From NCBI GenBank assembly GCA_964402055.1, contig CAYOAV010000072.1:1-8382 (forward strand): a DNA stretch of 8,382 nucleotides, in the 5' to 3' direction. Under the pieces are notes generated by a model. That model was not told where the DNA came from. It did no database searches and saw nothing but the letters and a program-made list of their open reading frames with translations. Position 1 is the stretch's first letter. Each line of letters opens with the position of its first letter. This document shows positions 1 through 5,880 of this stretch, piece after piece. The translations under genes were made by a program, and so were the position numbers. The stretch comes from UMGS363 sp964402055. Lineage in GTDB: Bacteria > Bacillota > Clostridia > Oscillospirales > Ruminococcaceae.

Positions 1-1139
1 TCAAGAAATTTCAGACTTGCAAGCTTTTTCTGAAATTCCCCAAGCCTTTTTTCCTTTACATTCACCTGCTTTAATTCCTTGATCGACTTAAATTCTTTAC
101 GCAAATCGTCAAGAAAAAGAGGGTCGATCACCTTATGTATATTCTCGATAGAAGTATAGTGCATACCGCCCTTACGTCTTGTTTCGGGATTTAATGTACT
201 TTCAAAAACTGCACCGAAAATCGTGGGGCTTATCATACTCCAGTCAAAATCCTCACTTGCATTTTTTAAAAGCAGATCAACTATTTCCTCGTCAAATTGA
301 GGTATATCTATATCACCTGCAAAAAGTCCGCCGTTTACATACGGAAATTTCGCAACCATTGTATCATCATATGGATCTCTGTTTTCAGGCATTGTATCAA
401 GTATTCTGAAAAGCTCTATCAAAGCCTTACGAACATCTTTTACAGCATATTCCTTTAAATAATCATGGAACATATCACGTCTGCCGAAAATTCCTGCGTC
501 CTCCGCATAAAGACAGAAAACAAGACGGACGCAAAGCTTATTAAGGCTATGTAAATCCTCTGCCGAGTCAGGGTTATGATAATGCTTTAATATCGCATTA
601 TACAGCTTGCCGACAATTTCGCCTGCCTGTAAGGAAACCTCCATTTCCTTTTTTATATGCTCGCTTTCCGTATCTACAAGGAATTGCAAACGATGATATT
701 CCTGCGATAAGTCTTTAAGAAAAATCTGTTCAGGCTCGCCTTTTGGATTTTCCATATCATAAACAAGAAATTCACTGAAATTGCAAATTATTATCCAACG
801 TGGACGCTTTGAATATCCAAGCTCATCACCATAGCGTTTAGCTTGCTCAAATGGAGTAAGGAAAGAACCATCTGATTGCTTGATACCCTTGCGTAGATCC
901 TTGTTCAGTGCTTTCTGTTCAATCAGAACGTGCGTAGCTTCGATATAACCGTCAATAAATGATGTATGGTCAAGCATAACCTTATCTTCAAATGATATAA
1001 ATTCAGCTATATCCTTAACACCATAAACGTGTTCAAGTAAATCTATCCAAAATTTTTGCGATTCACCCTTTTCGTAGCCCTTACCATTCCAATATTTGGC
1101 AAATTTTTCAGCCGCTTTTCTTTGTTCCTTAGCGTTCAT
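1..1139 (-). CDS. MmeI/YeeA-like restriction-modification DNA methyltransferase, N-terminal part (partial)
   Basis: The frame is open from 1139 to the left edge, so 379 N-terminal residues are present and the C-terminus is missing. The protein resembles class I SAM-dependent DNA methyltransferases of the MmeI/YeeA (type IIG-like) family, which usually exceed 900 residues and combine nuclease, helical spacer, methyltransferase and target-recognition parts. Seen here: a PD-(D/E)XK-like set, D63, E74-Q-K76 and a QxxxY (Q99-Y103); the phrase RPRWIIICNFSEF typical of the family; and HYTS (327-330) inside the conserved stretch that precedes the methyltransferase core. The last readable residues, LASLKFL, normally lead straight into the DPACGSGNF SAM-binding motif, which lies outside. 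Two ATGs occur in tandem (1142-1140 and 1139-1137). The second sits 7 nt from the AAAGGA Shine-Dalgarno (1147-1152) and gives the usual MNxxE-like start, so it was chosen. The gene starts 18 nt after the FliB-like gene and is probably cotranscribed with it. Whether it cuts DNA or only methylates is inference. Confidence 0.82.
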   Translation of the reverse strand, partial: MNAKEQRKAAEKFAKYWNGKGYEKGESQKFWIDLLEHVYGVKDIAEFISFEDKVMLDHTSFIDGYIEATHVLIEQKALNKDLRKGIKQSDGSFLTPFEQAKRYGDELGYSKRPRWIIICNFSEFLVYDMENPKGEPEQIFLKDLSQEYHRLQFLVDTESEHIKKEMEVSLQAGEIVGKLYNAILKHYHNPDSAEDLHSLNKLCVRLVFCLYAEDAGIFGRRDMFHDYLKEYAVKDVRKALIELFRILDTMPENRDPYDDTMVAKFPYVNGGLFAGDIDIPQFDEEIVDLLLKNASEDFDWSMISPTIFGAVFESTLNPETRRKGGMHYTSIENIHKVIDPLFLDDLRKEFKSIKELKQVNVKEKRLGEFQKKLASLKFL

Positions 1140-1157
1140 CATCTTTTCCTTTCATAC

Positions 1158-2117
1158 TCAAAGCAAGTCATAACCTATCTGCATATTTATCTCTGAATAT
1201 TCAACACCCTTTGAAAACAGCTTTGCACCGTTTATTTTATCCATTTCAGAAAGCTCACCATTTTCGTACAGGTATGCTCCCCAAAAAAGCTTTATTGCCG
1301 ATATGCCGAAAAGTGCAAAATACACTTTTGAAACAATATCGCCGTCAGAAAGTGCCTCAGGGAGATGCCTGTAAAGGAAATATTCGGCTATATTATGCAG
1401 TTCCTCATTTGCGGAAAAATCCGTTCGGAATTTATTTTCTTCAAGCTTTTTCATCATTTCATTCCATTCGTCCGAAACGCTTTCCATTTTTTTCAGGAGC
1501 GAAATAACGTCATCATTCTGCATTTCATCAACTATAAAATTATAGTCCGAATAACTGTCTTTTATTTCAAAATTACCCTCCGCTAACATATCCTGCATTT
1601 CTATCGCCAATGCACAGCATTTTCTAACAGCAACAAAAGGCTCTCCGCAACATAAGCCGAAAAGCCTGTCCCTTATCTGAATTATTGCTCTTTCTATCGG
1701 TTCATCGGGCAGATCATCGCCGTATGAAATATATGAGCTTTCTTTCATAATAAGCTCTGCGGCGGCTTCACAGCATAAGCCAACTCCAATTTCTGTTCTG
1801 TCTGAAAAAAAGCTGCGGAATCTTGGATGATCGGTACAGATTCCGCAGAGAGCATTTTCTCCGAGTGTCAAATAAACATCGCAGAGATTGGAAGCATTCA
1901 AAAACGGGCATTTTTCGTCCTCTGATAGTACAAAATATGATGTTCCGTCTTTTTCGGCTATATTTTTTCTAAGCTTTTCGCCAAACGAGCCACTGACGGA
2001 GCGATATTTTTCAAGCGTTGCTCCGTCAATGTCGATTTCCCAGCCTTTACAACAGGTATCAGTGCATTTATCCGCAATACAGCGGAATTTTTTATAATAT
2101 TCGGGAAAATAAAGCAT
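1158..2117 (-). CDS. FliB-like flagellin lysine-N-methylase family protein
   Basis: The protein has 319 residues and is cysteine-rich in its N-terminal third. Cysteines lie at 13, 18, 22, 23, 70, 79, 91, 94, 115 and 116. The arrangement (YYKKFRCIADKCTDTCCKGW, then KCPFL, LC, CGICTDHPRF and GLCCE) is that of the family annotated as flagellin lysine-N-methylase FliB; the clustered cysteines suggest a metal or Fe-S site. In Salmonella FliB methylates surface lysines of flagellin. No flagellar gene is visible here, and many clostridial members of this family have no proven substrate, so the substrate is open. The C-terminal half (about 120-319) is helical-looking and carries no motif I recognise. 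At 319 residues it is somewhat shorter than the Salmonella enzyme (about 400). The start ATG follows the DUF4321 stop by 3 nt, with AAGGGA about 11 nt upstream, which indicates translational coupling. The next gene downstream is the DNA methyltransferase. Confidence 0.8.
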   Translation of the reverse strand: MLYFPEYYKKFRCIADKCTDTCCKGWEIDIDGATLEKYRSVSGSFGEKLRKNIAEKDGTSYFVLSEDEKCPFLNASNLCDVYLTLGENALCGICTDHPRFRSFFSDRTEIGVGLCCEAAAELIMKESSYISYGDDLPDEPIERAIIQIRDRLFGLCCGEPFVAVRKCCALAIEMQDMLAEGNFEIKDSYSDYNFIVDEMQNDDVISLLKKMESVSDEWNEMMKKLEENKFRTDFSANEELHNIAEYFLYRHLPEALSDGDIVSKVYFALFGISAIKLFWGAYLYENGELSEMDKINGAKLFSKGVEYSEINMQIGYDLL

Positions 2118-2120
2118 TTT

Positions 2121-2396
2121 TTACAGTCCCTTGCAGGTTTTTGAATACAATATAAACGAGAGAAGCACGCAGATTATCTGTGCGGCATTAACTGAAAGCG
2201 TAAATCCAAACGCAAGCTTGAAAACGATAAGGTCGAGAACCAACGGACTTCCCGTATCAAGACCGACTGACAGCGTATATGCAAGCCATGACAGATATGG
2301 CACGCCCTCGCATATGGTCCCCAGTATAGTTCCGAGTAAAATTCCTGCAAGCAGGAAAAAGAGGAACGCTATTGTGCGTTTTAAACCACTGCTCAT
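2121..2396 (-). CDS. DUF4321-type small membrane protein
   Basis: This is a 91-residue hydrophobic protein of unknown function. The first helix (about 8-28) is rich in Gly, Leu and Ile, with GILLGTILGTI. It is followed by a short polar stretch with a WLAYTLSVGL segment, the phrase SPLVLDLIVFKLAFGF, and a last helix (about 70-87) ending in a short basic tail. The SPLVLDL...FGF pattern and the length match clostridial proteins grouped as DUF4321. Two or three membrane passes are likely. The ATG at 2396 is well supported by AAAGGAG (2407-2413). That site overlaps the stop region of the upstream ligase-like gene, whose stop is only 7 nt away, so the two are probably coupled. Its function cannot be told from the sequence; the context with an envelope polysaccharide gene suggests, weakly, an envelope role. 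Confidence 0.8.
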   Translation of the reverse strand: MSSGLKRTIAFLFFLLAGILLGTILGTICEGVPYLSWLAYTLSVGLDTGSPLVLDLIVFKLAFGFTLSVNAAQIICVLLSFILYSKTCKGL

Positions 2397-2403
2397 AATG
2401 TTA

Positions 2404-3696
2404 TCACTCCTTTGCTGTCAGCTTGCTAAATACAAGTCCGCAGAGAAGCCAAAACATCGGTGCGGCAAGAATAGAGCTGAAGCTGAAAAAGCTTTGAATT
2501 ACATATGATGTAATTGCTGTAAACAAGGCAATATTGAGCCAATCAATCTTTTTGGCAATTTTTCCGAAGGCTTTTTTTATCGTTGCTCCGAGGAAAATAA
2601 TGTACGCTACAGCTGCTGGGATTCCTCTTGTTGCGGCGGTATAAAGAAATTCATTATAGCTTCTGTCTATTGAGCATACCACAAGCTCGCTGTTGCCAAC
2701 CTGATATTTTGCAAGCAGATCGGGACCTATGCCGAGGATAGGGTGCTCCTTGATATAATGGAGGCTTCTTTCCAATCCGATTCCATAAAGCGACTGATCG
2801 TTTGTATATGAATATGAAAGCACTATGAAAAGTCTGAAATATGCATCATAATATGCGATTGCCTTATCTCTTATGTATATACCCTGAAATATCCATATCA
2901 ATGCGAAAATCACAGCCATACCGACTGCCGAGCCTGCATAGCGATAAACAGACTTATCCGAAAGAACCTTTCTTGAAGCAAATACCTTAATTGTGATTAT
3001 GATAAATGCCGCAGACATACCTATTATCGGCACAATTGACGANNNNNNNNNNNNNNNNNNNNNNNNNNNNNNNNNNNNNNNNNNNNNNNNNNNNNNNNNN
3101 NNNNNNNNNNNNNNNNNNNNNNNNNNNNNNNNNNNNNNNNNNATATGCTGGAAAACGGCAAATGCAGACTGAACCACACCTGCGGCAACCATAACATCAG
3201 CAATTACACGGATAGTATTCTTTTTCGTAACGCAAGCCGCAAGGCAGAATATTCCAAAATATGCCAACAGCGAGAGCAGACCCTCATAACGTCCGATTTC
3301 CCCCGAAAGTGCGGTATTGATAATCTCACTCGGGTCGCTGAATGAATTTGAACGAAGAACTGCACCGTAATAGGAAACAAACGCCCATACCGCCATAAAA
3401 GCGACTACCCATAATATCTTTTCCTTTTTAAACGAAAGCGTACCCTTTATCATTGCGATAAGGAAGAAAAGTATTGCGGCGAATCCTGTAAAATAAAGTC
3501 CTGCACTCATAAACGCAGGCGAAGCTCCCATACCATATACTATAAATCCGACTATCTGCGGAAATATAACACAAGCCGCCAACACAGGCATTATCAGACT
3601 TTGGAGCGTTTCCGCTCTCATATTGAGGATAAAATTTGATTTTTCAGTTGTTCCGAAAATGGTTTTTGGCTGCTTTTTTGGGTTTTGATTTTCCAT
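2404..3696 (-). CDS. O-antigen ligase / Wzy polymerase-like membrane protein (interrupted by assembly gap)
   Basis: This is a polytopic membrane protein with about five hydrophobic helices before the N gap and about five after it. The C-terminal half carries the Wzy_C-type signature: IKEHPILGIGPDLL, then a polar loop, then DRSYNEFLYTAATRGIPAAVAY. The family joins or polymerises lipid-linked sugar chains on the outer face of the membrane. In a Gram-positive host the product would be a capsular or wall polysaccharide or a glycan attached to protein, not LPS. The WaaL-type motif H[NSQ]x9Gxx[GTY] appears as Y-N-x9-G-I-P-A, so the usual His is Tyr (codon 2656-2658). The ATG at 3696 was chosen over the longer frame from 3789 because GGAGG (3703-3707) lies 6 nt upstream, and because the longer version would start inside rny and run through its terminator. 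The 100 N break residues around 185-218 of the virtual protein. True length is unknown, and continuity of the reading frame over the gap is not evidence of an intact gene. Both halves do fit the same family. Confidence 0.75.
   Translation of the reverse strand: MENQNPKKQPKTIFGTTEKSNFILNMRAETLQSLIMPVLAACVIFPQIVGFIVYGMGASPAFMSAGLYFTGFAAILFFLIAMIKGTLSFKKEKILWVVAFMAVWAFVSYYGAVLRSNSFSDPSEIINTALSGEIGRYEGLLSLLAYFGIFCLAACVTKKNTIRVIADVMVAAGVVQSAFAVFQHXXXXXXXXXXXXXXXXXXXXXXXXXXXXXXXXXXSSIVPIIGMSAAFIIITIKVFASRKVLSDKSVYRYAGSAVGMAVIFALIWIFQGIYIRDKAIAYYDAYFRLFIVLSYSYTNDQSLYGIGLERSLHYIKEHPILGIGPDLLAKYQVGNSELVVCSIDRSYNEFLYTAATRGIPAAVAYIIFLGATIKKAFGKIAKKIDWLNIALFTAITSYVIQSFFSFSSILAAPMFWLLCGLVFSKLTAKE
3043..3142. 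other. assembly gap (100 N)
   Basis: Exactly 100 N occur inside the O-antigen ligase-like gene. A round 100 is the usual placeholder for a gap of unknown length, so distances and reading frame across it are not reliable. The flanks read FAVFQH before and SSIVPIIG after, both plausible membrane-protein sequence of the same gene. Confidence 0.98.
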
Positions 3697-3702
3697 AACA
3701 AA

Positions 3703-3707
3703 CCTCC
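3703..3707 (-). promoter_or_regulatory. Shine-Dalgarno of the O-antigen ligase-like gene
   Basis: On the minus strand GGAGG lies 6 nt before the ATG at 3696. It decides the start: the frame is open for 31 more codons upstream, to an ATG at 3789 inside the end of rny, but that candidate has no comparable site and would be cut by the terminator at 3714-3746. Confidence 0.85.
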
Positions 3708-3713
3708 GATAGG

Positions 3714-3746
3714 AAAAAATCCCTGCGTAAAAATTTCCGCAGGGAT
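3714..3746 (-). terminator. intrinsic terminator after rny
   Basis: On the minus strand a perfect 9-bp stem, ATCCCTGCG with CGCAGGGAT (arms 3738-3746 and 3719-3727, 10-nt loop), runs directly into a T tract (T from 3719 to 3714). It begins 27 nt after the rny stop codon. It lies only 6 bases before the Shine-Dalgarno of the next gene, so transcription of the downstream cluster needs read-through or a promoter that I could not identify with confidence. Confidence 0.85.
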
Positions 3747-3772
3747 AAGGCTGACCCTTTTGGATCAACAAA

Positions 3773-5335
3773 TTATTTAGCGTATTCAACTACACGGCTC
3801 TCACGGATAATATTGATTTTGATCTGTCCTGGATAGTCCATTTCGTCCTCAATTCTCTTGGCGATATCCCTTGCAACGATAACCATTTTTTCATCGTTGA
3901 TCTTATCGGGATAAACCATAATGCGAACCTCACGTCCTGCCTGAATAGCGAAGGATTTTTCAACTCCGTCATAGGAGCAACAAATTTCCTCAAGCTTTTC
4001 AAGACGCTTGATATAGTTTTCGTAATTTTCACTTCTTGCACCCGGTCTTGCCGCAGAAATAGCATCAGCCGCCTGAACAAGAGCTGCAACAACTGAACGT
4101 ATTTCAACATCACCGTGGTGAGCCTCGACAGCGTGAATAACCTCGGGGCTTTCCTTATACTTACGGCAGACATCGACACCAATCTGAACGTGCGAACCCT
4201 CGATCTCGTAGCTCAGAGCCTTACCGATATCGTGAAGAAGTCCTGCTCTGCGTGCAAGATTTGCATCAACTCCAAGCTCGGATGCCATAATTCCTGCAAG
4301 ATGAGCGACCTCAATAGAATGGTTAAGTACATTCTGACGGTATGATGTTCTGTAATGAAGTCTACCAAGCAGACGAACAAGCTCATGGTTAAGACCATGC
4401 ACATTCGTTTCAAGGACAGCTCTGTCGCCCTCCTGCTTCATAATATGCTCAACCTCACGGCGAGCCTTATCAACCATTTCCTCAATGCGTGACGGATGGA
4501 TTCTTCCGTCTGCTATAAGCTTTTCAAGGGCAATTCTTGCAACCTCTCGGCGAGCCTGATCGAAGCAGGAAAGAGTGATAGCTTCGGGAGTATCATCAAT
4601 AATAAGGTCAACGCCTGTAAGCGTTTCAAGCGCCTTGATATTTCTTCCCTCACGTCCGATAATTCTGCCCTTCATTTCGTCATTAGGCAATGGAACTACC
4701 GACACAGCTGATTCGGAAACCTGGTCTGCAGAGCATTTTGAAATTGCCAGCGAGATAAGATTTCTTGCCTTTTCCTCGCATTCGTCCTTTAACTGCTGCT
4801 CATAAGACTGAATTTTAAGAGCCTTTTCATGCACAAGCTCATTTTCAAGCATTGAAAGAAGATGCTCCTTAGCCTGCTCCATCGTAAACTGGGAAATTTT
4901 TTCAAGTATTTCCATCTGCGATTTTTTGATAGTATCGGCTTCTTCAAGCTTTTCTTCTGCCTGCTTGATTTTCTTCTGAAGTATTTCATCCTTTTTTTCA
5001 AGGCTGTCATTCTTCTTATCGAGATTATCTTCCTTCTGCTGGATTCTGCGTTCCTGACGGGAAATTTCACTTCTGCGTTCCTTAAGCTCCTTTTCAAGCT
5101 CATCACGGCTTTTCTGAATTTTCTCCTTAGCGTCTAAAAGAACGGTTTTTTTCTGATTTTCCGCCTCTGTCTTTGCCGCTTCAACAAGCCTCTCGGCTTC
5201 CTTTTCAGCTGAACCTATAGCCGCTTCCGCCTGCTTTTTACGGTGATTAATTCCTACATAGAAGAATACACCGCCGCCAACGCCGAAGCCAACTATAAGC
5301 GCAATGACAGCTGCAATGATGACTGATGTGTCCAA
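3773..5335 (-). CDS. rny: ribonuclease Y (membrane-anchored endoribonuclease)
   Basis: The 520 residues match the size of Bacillus subtilis RNase Y, the endonuclease that starts decay and processing of many mRNAs at the membrane. Order of parts: one N-terminal membrane helix (about 4-27, with GFGVGGGVFFYVG), a long charged coiled coil rich in Lys, Glu and Gln (about 30-195), a KH RNA-binding domain with GRIIGREGRNIK (from about 222), then an HD domain. The catalytic pair is H368-D369 in LLHDIGKAL, the same numbers as in the B. subtilis enzyme, with further conserved histidines in EAHHGD and a conserved QAADAISAARPGARSE. The C-terminal domain is complete. The start codon is TTG (5335-5333), supported by GGGGAGG 8 nt upstream; the nearby ATG at 5352 is out of frame. 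The gene is divergent from thrS, probably transcribed from the promoter at 5748-5776 with a long leader, and ends at an intrinsic terminator. Confidence 0.97.
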   Translation of the reverse strand: MDTSVIIAAVIALIVGFGVGGGVFFYVGINHRKKQAEAAIGSAEKEAERLVEAAKTEAENQKKTVLLDAKEKIQKSRDELEKELKERRSEISRQERRIQQKEDNLDKKNDSLEKKDEILQKKIKQAEEKLEEADTIKKSQMEILEKISQFTMEQAKEHLLSMLENELVHEKALKIQSYEQQLKDECEEKARNLISLAISKCSADQVSESAVSVVPLPNDEMKGRIIGREGRNIKALETLTGVDLIIDDTPEAITLSCFDQARREVARIALEKLIADGRIHPSRIEEMVDKARREVEHIMKQEGDRAVLETNVHGLNHELVRLLGRLHYRTSYRQNVLNHSIEVAHLAGIMASELGVDANLARRAGLLHDIGKALSYEIEGSHVQIGVDVCRKYKESPEVIHAVEAHHGDVEIRSVVAALVQAADAISAARPGARSENYENYIKRLEKLEEICCSYDGVEKSFAIQAGREVRIMVYPDKINDEKMVIVARDIAKRIEDEMDYPGQIKINIIRESRVVEYAK

Positions 5336-5343
5336 ATTCTTGA

Positions 5344-5350
5344 CCTCCCC
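5344..5350 (-). promoter_or_regulatory. Shine-Dalgarno that fixes the TTG start of rny
   Basis: On the minus strand GGGGAGG ends 8 nt before TTG at 5335-5333. No in-frame ATG lies between them, and the first in-frame ATG inside the gene would be deep in the protein and would lose the membrane anchor. Confidence 0.88.
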
Positions 5351-5543
5351 ATTAAAACATAAATATCGCTCGGAAGATCTGAAAAGAGGATTTCACACAA
5401 TATATCGAATAAAGTATTTGCTAAAGCTATAATATTGCCAATAATTTACAGCAGCTAACGCCTGATATTAATATCCGATTATTATCCTCAAATGTTAAAT
5501 TTCGCTACATAACGTATAATTTTATAAATTAAATACCCTCTGT

Positions 5544-5571
5544 AAAAAATAACCCAACTCCGCAATGGAGC
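5544..5571 (-). terminator. weak terminator-like hairpin within the rny leader
   Basis: On the minus strand AGCTCC-ATTGC-GGAGTT can form a 6-bp stem (one G-T pair), followed after GGGTTA by six T. The stem is short and the T tract starts a few bases late, so it may be a partial terminator, an attenuator, or nothing. If active it would release an RNA of roughly 200 nt from the promoter at 5748-5776. Confidence 0.3.
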
Positions 5572-5747
5572 TTAAAAGTGATAATTAATATATGAAACCT
5601 CTATTCATCATAATAGAGCGAGTAAAAATTGAACTGCAATTTATTTTTAAGAGAATAAAGCAGCTTTACTAAAACGTTTAAGGCGATGCAATATTCTCTT
5701 TGTTACAAACCTGCAATCGAACTGCAAGCAATTGCATTTACTTTACT

Positions 5748-5776
5748 ATTGTAATATAAAACTCACTTCTTGTCAA
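5748..5776 (-). promoter_or_regulatory. sigma-A-type promoter reading towards rny
   Basis: On the minus strand TTGACA (5776-5771) is separated by exactly 17 bases from TACAAT (5753-5748), a near-consensus housekeeping promoter. The start point would be near 5741, about 400 nt before the rny start codon. It is back to back with the thrS promoter; the two -35 elements are 64 bases apart. Confidence 0.7.
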
Positions 5777-5792
5777 GGTTATTTTAACATTT

Positions 5793-5863
5793 TCACACTT
5801 TTTAATAATTAAAAACAGAATTAACTGTGAAAAAAGACGATTGACAAAAAAATAAAAGTGTGA
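5793..5863. repeat. 10-bp inverted repeat and AT-rich palindrome between the divergent promoters
   Basis: TCACACTTTT (5793-5802) and AAAAGTGTGA (5854-5863) are perfect inverted copies 51 bases apart. The second copy overlaps the TG of the extended -10 of the thrS promoter. Between them lie a palindrome of 8-base arms around one A (5799-5815) and another pair, TTTTCACA (5790-5797) with TGTGAAAA (5826-5833). This could be an operator for a dimeric regulator or a chance product of AT-rich DNA. Confidence 0.4.
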
Positions 5864-5869
5864 TAACAT
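5841..5869 (+). promoter_or_regulatory. sigma-A-type promoter of thrS
   Basis: TTGACA (5841-5846), 17 bases, then TAACAT (5864-5869) preceded by TG at 5861-5862 (extended -10). The start point would be near 5876, just before the first paired base of the T-box stem I at 5881, which is the expected arrangement. Confidence 0.75.
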
Positions 5870-5880
5870 AATTTATAACA

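Larger units (their letters stand above)
5336..5741 (-). other. long non-coding leader of rny, possibly containing a separate small RNA
   Basis: No convincing gene is found in this 400-nt stretch; the longest peptide frames have no ribosome binding site. Read from the proposed start near 5741 on the minus strand it holds several stems. TGCAATTG pairs with CGATTGCA (5714-5738, one wobble). AAGAGAATA pairs with TATTCTCTT (5692-5700 with 5648-5656). CTCTATT pairs with AATAGAG around a 6-nt loop (5599-5618). AGCTCC pairs with GGAGTT, followed by a T tract (5544-5571). A 13-nt direct repeat with one mismatch, AATYGAACTGCAA on the plus strand, occurs at 5627-5639 and 5715-5727. From about 5541 to the rny ribosome site the DNA is very AT-rich and featureless. 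I recognise no known RNA family here. Confidence 0.4.

Noticed and set aside
2131..2508. 125-codon open frame on the plus strand
   Set aside because: It runs opposite to the DUF4321 gene and the end of the ligase-like gene, both of which have proper ribosome sites and family matches. Its own translation is low-complexity and unlike any family.
3697..3789. N-terminal extension of the ligase-like protein by 31 residues
   Set aside because: The extension would begin inside rny and cross the terminator hairpin. The ATG at 3696 has GGAGG at the right distance.
5642..5700. Hairpin with arms AAGAGAATA / TATTCTCTT as a terminator
   Set aside because: The 9-bp stem is real, but on the minus strand it is followed by A residues and on the plus strand only by TTTG, so neither direction has a proper T tract.
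5720..5741. Short leader peptide from ATG in the rny leader (about 19 codons)
   Set aside because: There is no ribosome binding site before the ATG, no run of regulatory codons and no sign of conservation that can be judged here.
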